From Pseudomonas cichorii (lineage in GTDB: Bacteria > Pseudomonadota > Gammaproteobacteria > Pseudomonadales > Pseudomonadaceae), in assembly GCF_003700275.1 (NCBI RefSeq), contig NZ_RBRE01000057.1:113634-177633 (forward strand): a stretch of DNA of 64,000 nucleotides, read 5' to 3'. Both the position numbers and the translations under genes were made by a program. The notes under the pieces were generated by a model that ran no database searches, had not been told where the DNA came from, and saw only the letters and a list, made by a program, of their open reading frames with translations. This document shows positions 8,934-17,746 of this stretch, in pieces. Numbering within the stretch: position 1 is the stretch's first letter; each line of letters starts with the position of its first letter.

Positions 8934-9719
8934 ATGGATAACAACGATTCGCTGGGTGACTTTGAGTCGACCCTGAAGAAACACGCGCAGGAACTCGTTA
9001 CCAGCCTTGAAAAAGGCCGGTTCGGTGACGCCGTGCAATTGATCCATGAGCTCAACCAGGCTCGTGATCGCGGCCTGTACCAGGAAGTCGGCAAACTGAC
9101 TCGCGAGTTGCATAGTGCGATCGTCAATTTTCATATTGACCCGAACATGCCTCAAGCCGAAGAAGTGTCGCAGATCACTGATGCGGCCGATCGATTGTCG
9201 TATGTTGTGAGACTGACCGAGAATGCGGCCAACCGCACGATGGATCTGGTCGAGCAAAGTACGCCGTTGATGAACGGACTGAGTGACGATGCCAAGGCGC
9301 TGAGCGCCGATTGGGGTCGTTTCATGCGTCGTGAAATCGGCGCTGAAGAGTTTCGTGATCTGGCCAAGCGTGTCGATGGTTTCCTGTCCCGTACCGAGAC
9401 GGAAACGCACACGGTTGCTACCCACCTCAACGACATTTTGCTGGCCCAGGACTATCAGGACCTGACCGGTCAGGTGATCAAGCGCGTAACGCAACTGGTC
9501 ACTGAAGTCGAAAGCAATCTGCTCAAACTGGTGCTCATGGCCAGCCATGTCGATCGCTTTGCCGGCATCGAACATGATGAAAAAGCGATCCTTGCGGAAA
9601 AAGATCCTAAAAAACATCTCACGCAGGGTGAAGGTCCGCAGATTCATGCCGATAAACGTGAAGACGTCGTATCCGGACAGGATGATGTAGACGATCTGCT
9701 ATCGAGCCTCGGCTTCTAG
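8934..9719 (+). CDS. cheZ: CheY-P phosphatase CheZ
   Basis: A 261-residue helical protein. The catalytic loop region AQDYQDLTGQVIKRV and the C-terminal CheY-binding tail DDVDDLLSSLGF are both recognisable for CheZ. It dephosphorylates CheY-P to terminate the signal. Start chosen at the ATG following GAGGGCGCT, 19 bases after cheY. The frame is open upstream but overlaps cheY. It sits in the cheY-cheZ-cheA-cheB order usual in Pseudomonas. Confidence 0.95.
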   Translation: MDNNDSLGDFESTLKKHAQELVTSLEKGRFGDAVQLIHELNQARDRGLYQEVGKLTRELHSAIVNFHIDPNMPQAEEVSQITDAADRLSYVVRLTENAANRTMDLVEQSTPLMNGLSDDAKALSADWGRFMRREIGAEEFRDLAKRVDGFLSRTETETHTVATHLNDILLAQDYQDLTGQVIKRVTQLVTEVESNLLKLVLMASHVDRFAGIEHDEKAILAEKDPKKHLTQGEGPQIHADKREDVVSGQDDVDDLLSSLGF

Positions 9720-9751
9720 GTCTGTTGACGGTTAATTTTAGGGAGCACCCC

Positions 9752-12016
9752 ATGAGCTTCGGCGCCGATGAAGAGATCCTTCAGGATTTTCTGGTAGAGG
9801 CCGGCGAAATTCTCGAGCAGTTGTCTGAACAGTTGGTCGAGCTGGAAAGCCGACCGGATGATGCTGATCTGCTCAATGCAATTTTTCGCGGTTTTCACAC
9901 TGTAAAAGGGGGCGCCGGCTTCCTCCAGCTCCATGAGCTGGTGGAGTGCTGCCACATCGCCGAAAACGTGTTCGACATCCTTCGCAAGGGTGAGCGCCGC
10001 GTTGACGCCGAATTGATGGATGTGGTCCTTGAAGCTCTGGATACAGTCAACAGCATGTTCGGTCAGGTGCGCGAGCGTACCGACCTTACACCTGCGACTC
10101 CAGAACTGCTGGCTGCGCTGTCGCGTCTTGCCGAGCCTCAGTCGGCTCAGGAGGCCGAGGCCGTTGCTGCGCCAGCTCCTGTCGTCGAGGCGGCTCCTGC
10201 CGAGCCTGCTGCAAGCGATGACATCACTGATGCCGAGTTCGAGCATCTGCTCGATACCATGAGCGCAGCCAAGTCCGATGCAGTTACTGCACCGGCGGCG
10301 CCTGCTGCGGCCGGCAGTGATGAAATCACCGATCAGGAATTCGAGTCGTTGCTCGATCAGTTGCATGGCAAGGGCCAGTTTGCGCCGGATGCCGCTGCAG
10401 CGCCTGCACCCGCACCTGTGGCGGCTGCTCCGAGCAGTGGCAAGGCACCTGCGGGCGATGAAATTACCGACGACGAATTTGAAGCCCTGCTCGATCAGTT
10501 GCATGGCAAGGGTTCGTTCGATGGCGCGGTGGCTGCGGCGCCTGTCGCTGCAGCGGCTGCTCCAGCTCCTGCTCCAGCGAAAGCGCCTGCTGCTTCCGAT
10601 GAAATTACCGATCACGAGTTCGAGAACCTGCTGGACGAGTTGCACGGCAAGGGCAAGTTCGAGCCCCAGGCTGTCGCCGGGAACGTGGCAGCAGCAGCGC
10701 CACCACCTGCGCCTCCGCCAGCCCCGGCTGCGGTAGCCAAACCGGCGCCTGCACCGGCACCGGCTCCAGCTGCCAAACCGGCACCGGCCGCAGCTGCTCC
10801 GGCGCGTGCACCGGCTGGTGCGCCTGAAAAGGCGGTGGCATCCGAAGCCGAAACCACTGTACGGGTCGATACTGCGCGTCTGGACGAGATCATGAACATG
10901 GTCGGCGAACTGGTGCTGGTGCGTAACCGTCTGGTGCGCCTGGGCCTGAACAGCGGCGATGAAGCCATGTCCAAGGCCGTGTCGAACCTGGATGTGGTTA
11001 CGGCCGACTTGCAGACTGCGGTGATGAAAACCCGCATGCAGCCGATCAAGAAAGTCTTCGGTCGCTTCCCGCGACTGGTTCGCGACCTGGCCCGTCAGCT
11101 CAAGAAGGAAATCAACCTGGAGCTGGTCGGCGAAGAAACCGACCTGGACAAGAACCTCGTAGAGGCGCTTGCCGACCCGTTGGTCCACTTGGTGCGCAAC
11201 GCGGTCGACCACGGTATCGAAATGCCGGAAGAGCGTGAAGCTTCAGGCAAGTCGCGTGGCGGTCGAGTGATTCTTTCTGCCGAGCAGGAAGGCGACCACA
11301 TCCTGCTGTCGATTTCCGATGACGGCAAGGGCATGGACCCGAACGTTCTGCGCGGCATTGCCGTCAAGCGTGGCGTGATGGACAAGGATGCCGCCGACCG
11401 CCTGAGCGACACCGATTGCTACAACCTGATCTTTGCGCCGGGCTTCTCGACCAAATCCGAGATTTCCGATATCTCCGGACGCGGCGTGGGCATGGACGTG
11501 GTGAAAACCAAGATCGCCCAGCTCAACGGTACGATCAACATCTACTCCACCAAGGGCCAGGGCTCCAAGATTGTCATCAAGGTGCCTCTGACCCTGGCAA
11601 TCATGCCGACCCTGATGGTCATGCTGGGCAACCAGGCGTTTGCCTTCCCGCTGGTCAACGTCAACGAAATCTTCCACCTGAACCTGTCGACCACCAATGT
11701 CGTCGATGGCCAGGAAGTGGTGATCGTGCGTGACAAGGCCTTGCCACTGTTCTATCTCAAGCGCTGGCTGATCAGCTCTGCCGCTTACGAAGAACAGCAT
11801 GAAGGGCATGTGGTGATCCTTTCGGTGGGCACCCAGCGGATCGGCTTCGTGGTCGATCAACTGGTCGGCCAGGAAGAAGTGGTTATCAAACCGCTGGGCA
11901 AGATGCTGCAGGGTACGCCGGGCATGTCGGGCGCCACCATCACCGGTGACGGTCGCATCGCCTTGATTCTCGATGTACCGAGCATGCTCAAGCGTTACGC
12001 CGCACGGCGTATTTGA
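9752..12016 (+). CDS. cheA: Chemotaxis histidine kinase CheA
   Basis: A 754-residue kinase that phosphorylates CheY and CheB. The P1 phosphotransfer domain has His49 in FRGFHTVKGGAGF. Residues about 125-365 form an Ala/Pro-rich linker holding four copies of a DEITDxEFExLLDxLHGKG-like motif starting near residues 156, 190, 236 and 283. The dimerisation, kinase and CheW-like domains follow from about residue 369 (VRVDTARLDEIMNMVGELVL, then the HLVRNAVDHGIE N-box and GRGVGMDVV G-box). No classical P2 domain is evident. The start at MSFGADEE has GGGAG seven bases upstream. Confidence 0.96.
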   Translation: MSFGADEEILQDFLVEAGEILEQLSEQLVELESRPDDADLLNAIFRGFHTVKGGAGFLQLHELVECCHIAENVFDILRKGERRVDAELMDVVLEALDTVNSMFGQVRERTDLTPATPELLAALSRLAEPQSAQEAEAVAAPAPVVEAAPAEPAASDDITDAEFEHLLDTMSAAKSDAVTAPAAPAAAGSDEITDQEFESLLDQLHGKGQFAPDAAAAPAPAPVAAAPSSGKAPAGDEITDDEFEALLDQLHGKGSFDGAVAAAPVAAAAAPAPAPAKAPAASDEITDHEFENLLDELHGKGKFEPQAVAGNVAAAAPPPAPPPAPAAVAKPAPAPAPAPAAKPAPAAAAPARAPAGAPEKAVASEAETTVRVDTARLDEIMNMVGELVLVRNRLVRLGLNSGDEAMSKAVSNLDVVTADLQTAVMKTRMQPIKKVFGRFPRLVRDLARQLKKEINLELVGEETDLDKNLVEALADPLVHLVRNAVDHGIEMPEEREASGKSRGGRVILSAEQEGDHILLSISDDGKGMDPNVLRGIAVKRGVMDKDAADRLSDTDCYNLIFAPGFSTKSEISDISGRGVGMDVVKTKIAQLNGTINIYSTKGQGSKIVIKVPLTLAIMPTLMVMLGNQAFAFPLVNVNEIFHLNLSTTNVVDGQEVVIVRDKALPLFYLKRWLISSAAYEEQHEGHVVILSVGTQRIGFVVDQLVGQEEVVIKPLGKMLQGTPGMSGATITGDGRIALILDVPSMLKRYAARRI
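10217..10670 (+). repeat. Four-copy acidic motif array in the CheA linker
   Basis: Within cheA, four motifs read DDITDAEFEHLLDTM, DEITDQEFESLLDQLHGKG, DEITDDEFEALLDQLHGKG and DEITDHEFENLLDELHGKG, separated by Ala/Pro spacers. Copy 1 is the most divergent and lacks LHGKG. By comparison with Vibrio, where a linker segment of CheA (LID) binds ParP, these are candidate ParP-binding sites. parC and parP are encoded in the same cluster. The binding role is inference. Confidence 0.8.
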
Positions 12017-12067
12017 TTCTGGTGACGCGGGCAGCGCAAGCTGCCTGCCGAGCCTATTGGAGTGTTT

Positions 12068-13222
12068 ATGGCAGTCAAGGTCCTGGTGGTGGATGATTCC
12101 GGTTTCTTCCGCCGCCGCGTATCGGAAATTCTCTCTTCGGACCCTAACATCCAGGTCGTCGGCACGGCGACCAATGGCAAGGAAGCAATCGAGCAAGCTC
12201 TGGCGCTAAAGCCGGATGTGATCACCATGGACTACGAAATGCCGATGATGGATGGCATTACCTCCGTGCGTCACATCATGCAGCGCATTCCAACTCCGGT
12301 CCTGATGTTCTCTTCGCTGACCCACGAAGGTGCCCGCGTTACGCTGGATGCCCTGGACGCCGGCGCAGTGGACTTCCTGCCCAAGAATTTCGAAGACATT
12401 TCGCGCAACCCGACCAAGGTCAAGCAATTGCTGTGCGAAAAGATCAACAGCATCGCGCGCAGTAATCGCCGTTTCAGTGCTTCTGCCCCTGCTGCTGCAC
12501 CTGCCGCGCCGGCACCAGCGCCAGCCGCAGCGCCGGGCCGTGCGCCTGTACCGCCAGCCCGCACCGTACCGACCCGTACTGCGCCGGCTCCAGCTGCGCA
12601 TGCGCCCAGCCACGCTCATGCGCCGGCCGCACATGCTCATTCGGCAGCGCCCAAGCGCAAGGCTTACAAACTGGTCGCCATCGGTACTTCCACGGGCGGT
12701 CCGGTTGCCTTGCAACGGGTCCTGACCCAGCTGCCTGCCAATTTTCCGGCACCTATCGTTCTGATCCAGCACATGCCGGCAGCCTTCACTAAGGCCTTTG
12801 CCGAGCGTCTGGACAAGCTGTGCAATATCAGTGTCAAGGAAGCGGAGGATGGCGACATCCTGCGTCCGGGTCTTGCGTTGCTGGCGCCCGGCGGCAAGCA
12901 GATGATGGTCGACGGGCGTGGCGCAATCAAGATTCTGCCCGGCGACGAACGCCTCAACTACAAGCCATGTGTGGACATCACCTTCGGTTCGGCCTCCAAG
13001 TCCTATGGTGACAAGGTGCTGGCCGTGGTGTTGACCGGCATGGGCGCCGACGGTCGCGAAGGTGCCCGTCTGCTCAAGCAGGGCGGCAGCAGCGTCTGGG
13101 CTCAGGATGAGGCGAGCTGTGTGATCTATGGCATGCCAATGGCCATCGTCAAAGCCGATCTGGCAGACGCGATCTACAGTCTGGACGATATCGGTCGGCA
13201 TCTGGTCGAGGCCTGTCTCTGA
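12068..13222 (+). CDS. cheB: Chemotaxis protein-glutamate methylesterase CheB
   Basis: A 384-residue two-domain response regulator that demethylates chemoreceptors for adaptation. The receiver has DD at residues 9-10 and Asp55 in MDYEMPMMDG. A long Ala/Pro/His-rich linker (about 138-195) joins it to the methylesterase domain. The catalytic Ser (IGTSTGGP), His (QHMP) and Asp (GMGADGREGA) are all visible. Translation from the ATG at 12068 (TTGGAG upstream) gives the standard start MAVKVLVVDD. The stop overlaps the motC ATG. Confidence 0.96.
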   Translation: MAVKVLVVDDSGFFRRRVSEILSSDPNIQVVGTATNGKEAIEQALALKPDVITMDYEMPMMDGITSVRHIMQRIPTPVLMFSSLTHEGARVTLDALDAGAVDFLPKNFEDISRNPTKVKQLLCEKINSIARSNRRFSASAPAAAPAAPAPAPAAAPGRAPVPPARTVPTRTAPAPAAHAPSHAHAPAAHAHSAAPKRKAYKLVAIGTSTGGPVALQRVLTQLPANFPAPIVLIQHMPAAFTKAFAERLDKLCNISVKEAEDGDILRPGLALLAPGGKQMMVDGRGAIKILPGDERLNYKPCVDITFGSASKSYGDKVLAVVLTGMGADGREGARLLKQGGSSVWAQDEASCVIYGMPMAIVKADLADAIYSLDDIGRHLVEACL

Positions 13223-13962
13223 TGGATGTACTGAGTCTTATCGGTCTTATCCTGGCATTCGTTGCCATCATCGGCGGTAACTTTCTCGAAGGCGGGCATC
13301 TGAGTGCTCTGGTCAATGGCCCGGCAGCCTTGATCGTGGTGGGCGGTACTTTGGGTGCTTCGCTGTTGCAGTCGTCGATGGGCGCTTTCATGCGTGCGGT
13401 GAAAATCGTGGGCTGGATTCTGTTTCCGCCACGCATCGATCTGGCTGGCGGTATAGACCGGGTGATTGCCTGGAGCCTGACCGCCCGAAAGGAAGGTCTG
13501 CTGGGGCTGGAAACGGTTGCCGATACCGAACCCGACAACTATTCCCGCAAGGGCCTGCAGTTGCTGGTGGACGGTGCCGAGCCCGAGGCGATTCGCAGCA
13601 TTCTGGAAGTGGATCTCATCACCCAGGAAACCCGGGACATCCAGGCTGCCAAGGTATTTGAAAGCATGGGCGGCTATGCGCCGACCGTAGGTATCATCGG
13701 TGCGGTCATGGGGCTGATCCATGTGATGGGCAACCTGGCCGACCCGAGCCAGTTGGGCAGTGGTATCGCCGTAGCTTTCGTTGCGACCATTTATGGTGTC
13801 GCCATGGCCAACCTGATCCTCTTGCCGGTGGCCAACAAGCTCAAGGCGATTGCTCATCGTCAGGCGCGTTACCGGGAAATGCTGCTTGAAGGCCTGCTTT
13901 CCATTGCCGAGGGTGAAAACCCGCGCTCCATCGAACTCAAGCTGCAAGGCTTCATGGAGTAA
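13222..13962 (+). CDS. motC: Flagellar motor stator MotC (second MotA-type)
   Basis: A 246-residue MotA/ExbB-family protein with paired N-terminal and C-terminal membrane segments and the family stretch FESMGGYAPTVGIIGAVMGL. Pseudomonas has two stator sets, and this one, next to cheB and motD, corresponds to MotCD. It converts proton flow into torque. ATG overlaps the cheB stop (ATGA); motD follows after 6 bases. Confidence 0.95.
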   Translation: MDVLSLIGLILAFVAIIGGNFLEGGHLSALVNGPAALIVVGGTLGASLLQSSMGAFMRAVKIVGWILFPPRIDLAGGIDRVIAWSLTARKEGLLGLETVADTEPDNYSRKGLQLLVDGAEPEAIRSILEVDLITQETRDIQAAKVFESMGGYAPTVGIIGAVMGLIHVMGNLADPSQLGSGIAVAFVATIYGVAMANLILLPVANKLKAIAHRQARYREMLLEGLLSIAEGENPRSIELKLQGFME

Positions 13963-13968
13963 CACCGC

Positions 13969-14856
13969 ATGGCTCGCCGTCGTCCACCCGAAGAGCACGA
14001 GAATCATGAGCGTTGGCTGGTTTCCTATGCCGACTTCATTACGCTGCTGTTTGCCTTTTTCGTGGTGATGTACTCGATCTCGTCGATCAACGAAGGCAAG
14101 TACAAGATTCTTTCTCAGGCACTGGTCGGCGTATTCAACGACGCCGAGCGCACCATGAAGCCCATTCCCATCGGTGAGCAGCGCCCGCAGAGCGTCACGC
14201 CTGCCCAGCCGCTGCTCAAGGATAGCGAGCAGACCGATGCCGGCATAGGCCAGAAATCCGACGATCCTCTGCAAAGCATTGCCAACGATGTGCGCGATGC
14301 CTTTGGCGACCTGATCAAGTCCGACCAGATGACGGTGCGCGGCAACGAGTTGTGGATCGAGATCGAACTCAATTCGAGCCTGTTGTTCGGCAGTGGCGAT
14401 GCAATGCCGAGCGACAAGGCGTTCACCATCATTGAAAAGGTTGCCGGGATCGTCAAACGCTTCGACAACCCGATCCACGTCGAGGGTTTCACCGACGACC
14501 AGCCGATCAGTACGGCCCAGTACCCGACCAACTGGGAACTGTCGTCGGCCCGTTCCGCAAGCATTGTGCGCATGCTGGCCATGGACGGGGTCAATCCTGC
14601 CAGGCTGGCCTCGGTCGGCTATGGCGAGTTCCAGCCGATTGCTTCCAATACCACGGCGTCGGGGCGTGCAAAGAACCGGCGCGTGGTGCTGGTCATCTCG
14701 CGTAACCTGGATGTGCGCCGCAGTCTGACCAGTACCGGAACGGCTAATGCACAACCTGATGCGGCATTGAGGCGTGCTGGCACACAAACTGCACCTGTGC
14801 CAGCAAAGCCGCCGGTACGCGCGAACGCCGTCAATTCTCCGTCACCCGCCCTCTAG
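13969..14856 (+). CDS. motD: Flagellar motor stator MotD (second MotB-type)
   Basis: A 295-residue MotB-family protein. One N-terminal membrane segment carries the proton-binding Asp22 (YADFITLLFAFFVVMYS). The C-terminal OmpA-like peptidoglycan-binding domain shows HVEGFTDDQP and NWELSSARSASIVRML. It anchors the MotC ring to the cell wall. The Ala/Pro-rich C-terminal tail runs close to the parC start. Confidence 0.95.
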   Translation: MARRRPPEEHENHERWLVSYADFITLLFAFFVVMYSISSINEGKYKILSQALVGVFNDAERTMKPIPIGEQRPQSVTPAQPLLKDSEQTDAGIGQKSDDPLQSIANDVRDAFGDLIKSDQMTVRGNELWIEIELNSSLLFGSGDAMPSDKAFTIIEKVAGIVKRFDNPIHVEGFTDDQPISTAQYPTNWELSSARSASIVRMLAMDGVNPARLASVGYGEFQPIASNTTASGRAKNRRVVLVISRNLDVRRSLTSTGTANAQPDAALRRAGTQTAPVPAKPPVRANAVNSPSPAL

Positions 14857-14902
14857 TAGTCGTTATCGATATGGTCGTCGTTGTGCGGAAGGAAAAACAT
14901 CA

Positions 14903-15691
14903 ATGAGAGTCTGGGCAGTAGCCAATCAGAAAGGTGGAGTCGGCAAGACCACTACGACCATTGCCCTGGCCGGATTACTGGCTGACGCGGGCAAGCGCGT
15001 GGTCGTGGTCGATCTGGACCCCCACGGCTCCATGACCAGCTACTTCGGGCACAACCCCGACGAGCTTGAACACAGCGTATTCGATCTGTTCCTGCACAAA
15101 GGCTCGGTCCCCGACGGGTTGCCGGGCCAGTTGTTGCTGCCGACCAGCGATGAGCGTATTTCCCTGCTGCCTTCCAGTACTGCCCTGGCCACGCTGGAGC
15201 GCCAGTCGCCCGGTCAGAGCGGGTTGGGGCTGGTGATCGCCAAAAGCCTCGCGCAGTTGTGGCAGGATTTTGACTATGCCCTGATCGACAGTCCGCCCTT
15301 GCTGGGCGTCTTGATGGTCAATGCCCTGGCGGCCAGTCAGCAACTGGCGATTCCGGTGCAGACCGAGTTTCTGGCCGTCAAAGGCCTGGAGCGGATGGTC
15401 AATACCCTGGCCATGATCAACCGTTCACGCAAGACACCGTTGCCCTATACCATCGTGCCGACCCTGTTCGACCGCCGGACCCAGGCATCGATGGGCACGC
15501 TCAAGTTGTTGCGCGACAGTTACCCCGAGCATGTCTGGAAGGCTTACGTTCCGGTCGACACCCGTCTGCGCGATGCCAGCCGGGCGGGCGTGACACCTTC
15601 GCAGAACGACGGCAAGAGCCGTGGCGTCATGGCTTACCGGGCGCTGCTCAAACACATGCTCTCCGAGCAACTCACGGCTCAGGTGGCTTGA
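14903..15691 (+). CDS. parC: ParA-like ATPase ParC, chemotaxis array positioning
   Basis: A 262-residue ParA-family ATPase with Walker A KGGVGKTTTT and the LIDSPPLLG switch region. In Vibrio and Pseudomonas, such genes between motor and cheW place chemotaxis arrays at the pole together with ParP. The start is at MRVWAVANQKGG, preceded by GGAAGGA. The frame stays open upstream into motD, but the conserved N-terminus fixes this ATG. Not to be confused with topoisomerase ParC. Confidence 0.9.
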   Translation: MRVWAVANQKGGVGKTTTTIALAGLLADAGKRVVVVDLDPHGSMTSYFGHNPDELEHSVFDLFLHKGSVPDGLPGQLLLPTSDERISLLPSSTALATLERQSPGQSGLGLVIAKSLAQLWQDFDYALIDSPPLLGVLMVNALAASQQLAIPVQTEFLAVKGLERMVNTLAMINRSRKTPLPYTIVPTLFDRRTQASMGTLKLLRDSYPEHVWKAYVPVDTRLRDASRAGVTPSQNDGKSRGVMAYRALLKHMLSEQLTAQVA

Positions 15692-15722
15692 CGTGCGCGC
15701 CTATTCTTTCTGTGCAGCCCGC

Positions 15723-15750
15723 TCAAGTCAGGCCTCAATGCGGCCGATAA
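15723..15750 (+). promoter_or_regulatory. Candidate FliA (sigma-28) promoter before parP
   Basis: TCAAGTCA (15723-15730) and a perfect GCCGATAA (15743-15750) are separated by 12 bases. The enterobacterial consensus is TAAAGTTT-N11-GCCGATAA. The -10 is exact and the -35 matches 5 of 8. The parP ATG lies 43 bases downstream. The sigma factor itself is encoded at 7541-8281. Confidence 0.55.
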
Positions 15751-15793
15751 CCTTATCAGGCGGCACTCGCTCCATTTATCGTTGGGCCCCGGT

Positions 15794-16672
15794 ATGAACC
15801 GCCCTGTAGAAGTTGCTACACGACCAAAAATGGCATTGCAGTCGTATCTGGATGCCCTGCTTCAGGAAGCCACTGAAGAGCTTGAAGAACCGTCGGAAAC
15901 TATCGATGAGTTCCAGGCCGCAGTGCGCGAGGAGCAGGCTTACGATGCGCGCATGCAGCAGAAGGTCAAACCCGTTGCAGTCGCCGTTGCGGCACCTGCT
16001 CCGGTTGCGGTACCCGTAGCTGTGGCTGCGCCGGTGGTAACACCTGTAGTGGCGCCTGTAATAGTGCCTGCACCGGTGGTTGTGGCCGAAGCCGTGGTAG
16101 CCGAAGTTGCCGTGCCGACCGTGGAAGTGGTCGAGCCGGTGGTGCAGTTGAGTATCGCTGCCGAACAGCGTACGCCGACTCCGCCGCCATCCCTTGAAGG
16201 GCGTCCGGCCTGGGCCGACGAACCGTTCGAGTGCCTGTTGTTCGATGTAGCGGGTTTGACGTTGGCCGTACCGCTGATATGCCTGGGGTCGATCTATCCC
16301 CTGGCAGGCCAGGAATTGACACCCTTGTTCGGTCAGCCGGACTGGTTTCTCGGGATTCTGCCCAGTCAGGCAGGCAACCTGAAAGTTTTGGATACAGCGC
16401 GCTGGATCATGCCTGATCGCTACCGCGACGATTTTCGCCAGGGATTGCAATACGTGATCTCGGTTCAGGGCTACGAGTGGGGGCTGGCAGTGCATCAGGT
16501 CAGCCGTTCATTGCGTCTCGACCCGAACGAGATCAAGTGGCGCACCCATCGTGGTCAGCGTCCGTGGTTGGCGGGGACAGTCATCGAGCACATGTGCGCG
16601 TTGCTGGATGTTGCAGAGTTGGCCGAGCTGATAGCCAGTGGCGCGGTCAAGCAGTTGAAAAAATCGAAATAA
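15794..16672 (+). CDS. parP: CheW-domain array tether ParP
   Basis: A 292-residue protein. It has an N-terminal helical part, a Pro/Val/Ala-rich linker (about residues 58-115) and a C-terminal CheW-like domain from about residue 140 (PFECLLFDVAGLTLAVPLIC, then LGSIYPLAG). Its position between parC and cheW matches ParP, which links CheA to the polar ParC ring. The low-complexity linker is a natural flexible tether. An in-frame TTG four codons earlier is possible, but the ATG gives a more usual N-terminus. A likely FliA promoter precedes it. Confidence 0.88.
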   Translation: MNRPVEVATRPKMALQSYLDALLQEATEELEEPSETIDEFQAAVREEQAYDARMQQKVKPVAVAVAAPAPVAVPVAVAAPVVTPVVAPVIVPAPVVVAEAVVAEVAVPTVEVVEPVVQLSIAAEQRTPTPPPSLEGRPAWADEPFECLLFDVAGLTLAVPLICLGSIYPLAGQELTPLFGQPDWFLGILPSQAGNLKVLDTARWIMPDRYRDDFRQGLQYVISVQGYEWGLAVHQVSRSLRLDPNEIKWRTHRGQRPWLAGTVIEHMCALLDVAELAELIASGAVKQLKKSK

Positions 16673-16729
16673 TCATGGGTTGACGCCAGGCGCGTCACTC
16701 GCAGAGTACACACGTGAGGGGTTAGCGGT

Positions 16730-17209
16730 ATGAATAAGTCGTCTGCACAAGGTTCTGAAGATCCTATCCTGCAATGGGTTACCTTCCGCCTGGACAATGA
16801 GTCGTATGGCATCAATGTGATGCAGGTCCAGGAAGTGCTGCGTTACACCGAAATCGCTCCGGTGCCGGGTGCGCCAAGCTATGTGCTGGGCATCATCAAC
16901 CTGCGCGGTAACGTTGTGACCGTGATCGACACCCGTCAGCGCTTCGGCCTGGCTCCGGTGGAAGTCAGCGACAACACCCGTATCGTGATCATCGAAGCCG
17001 ACAAGCAGGTTGTCGGGATTCTGGTCGATAGCGTGGCTGAAGTGGTTTATCTGCGTCAGTCCGAAGTCGAAACCGCGCCGAACGTGGGCAACGACGAAAC
17101 GGCCAAGTTCATTCAGGGCGTCTGCAATAAGAACGGCGAGTTGCTGATTCTGGTCGAGCTGGACAAAATGATGTCCGAAGAAGAGTGGTCCGAGCTGGAG
17201 AACATCTGA
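16730..17209 (+). CDS. cheW: Chemotaxis adaptor CheW
   Basis: A 159-residue CheW that couples chemoreceptors to CheA. The family core is clear: WVTFRLDNESYGINVMQVQE, VPGAPSYVLGIINLRGNVV and TVIDTRQRFG. It follows parP after 57 bases with TGAGGGG upstream of the ATG. The next gene starts directly at the base after its stop. Confidence 0.96.
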   Translation: MNKSSAQGSEDPILQWVTFRLDNESYGINVMQVQEVLRYTEIAPVPGAPSYVLGIINLRGNVVTVIDTRQRFGLAPVEVSDNTRIVIIEADKQVVGILVDSVAEVVYLRQSEVETAPNVGNDETAKFIQGVCNKNGELLILVELDKMMSEEEWSELENI

Positions 17210-17614
17210 TTGATTCTTGAGGTAGCAGTCGTCTTTCTGGGCATTCTCTGGGTCGTGACCCTGGGAATGTTCCTGACTCATACCCGGCGTCAACGTGCAC
17301 TCGACGCCGAGCGTGATGAAGCCATTGCCCTGCGGGACCAGCGGCTGCGGGAGTTGGCCAAGCGTGTCGACACCTTCCAGAACGGCACGGTACGCATGGG
17401 GGAAGACCTGCACGAGTTGCGCGCGATGGTCGCGCCTCTGCCTGACAAGCTCACCGCCCTTGAACAGCGCGATCCCTCCACGCTGTCCTTCGCCCAGGCC
17501 GCACGCCTGGTCGGCATGGGTGCAAGTGTCGATGAGCTGACTCAATCCTGCGGCCTGACCCAGGCCGAAGCGCAGTTGATGAGCAAGTTGCATCGCAACT
17601 CTGCGGATCAATAG
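17210..17614 (+). CDS. DUF2802 family membrane-anchored protein
   Basis: A 134-residue protein with one N-terminal membrane segment (LEVAVVFLGILWVVTLGMFL), a coiled-coil region and a C-terminal helix-turn-helix-like end (FAQAARLVGMGASVDELTQS). This matches the DUF2802 proteins regularly found after cheW in Pseudomonas. The only start consistent with the frame is a TTG adjacent to the cheW stop. No function is known; the position suggests a link to chemotaxis or motility. Confidence 0.8.
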   Translation: MILEVAVVFLGILWVVTLGMFLTHTRRQRALDAERDEAIALRDQRLRELAKRVDTFQNGTVRMGEDLHELRAMVAPLPDKLTALEQRDPSTLSFAQAARLVGMGASVDELTQSCGLTQAEAQLMSKLHRNSADQ

Positions 17615-17635
17615 TTGTAGATAGCGTCTTGCCCC

Positions 17636-17657
17636 GTCGCGGCCAAGGCCTCTCCCA
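17636..17657. repeat. REP-like element (GTCGCGGCCAAGGCC type)
   Basis: The core GTCGCGGCCAAGGCC followed by CTCCCA recurs at 28057-28080. It is a second REP class in this window, different from the TTCGCGGATGAA type. Confidence 0.6.
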
Positions 17658-17673
17658 TGGACAGTTCAGACTG

Positions 17674-17725
17674 TGGGAGGCAGCTTGCTGGCAACTTTAC
17701 CGTTGTGCCAGCAAGCTGCCTCCCA
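17674..17725. terminator. Long perfect hairpin between convergent genes
   Basis: Arms of 20 bases (17674-17693 and 17706-17725) are perfectly complementary around a 12-base loop; the left arm begins TGGGAGGCAGCTTGCTGG. It lies between the convergent DUF2802 gene and fhlB and could stop transcription from both sides, although no T-run follows. Its GGGAGCAAGCTTGC-like arms also resemble a paired REP (REPIN). Confidence 0.55.
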
Positions 17726-17746
17726 TCTGATTCCATGCGGCTTTTG

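Noticed and set aside
9716..11212. Long open frame on the minus strand opposite cheA (498 codons)
   Set aside because: It is a third-position GC artefact of the cheA frame: low-complexity Arg/His/Gln-rich translation, no ribosome site and no family resemblance.
12206..13201. Minus-strand frame opposite cheB
   Set aside because: Shadow of cheB; composition is Arg/His/Gln-rich and contains no domain.
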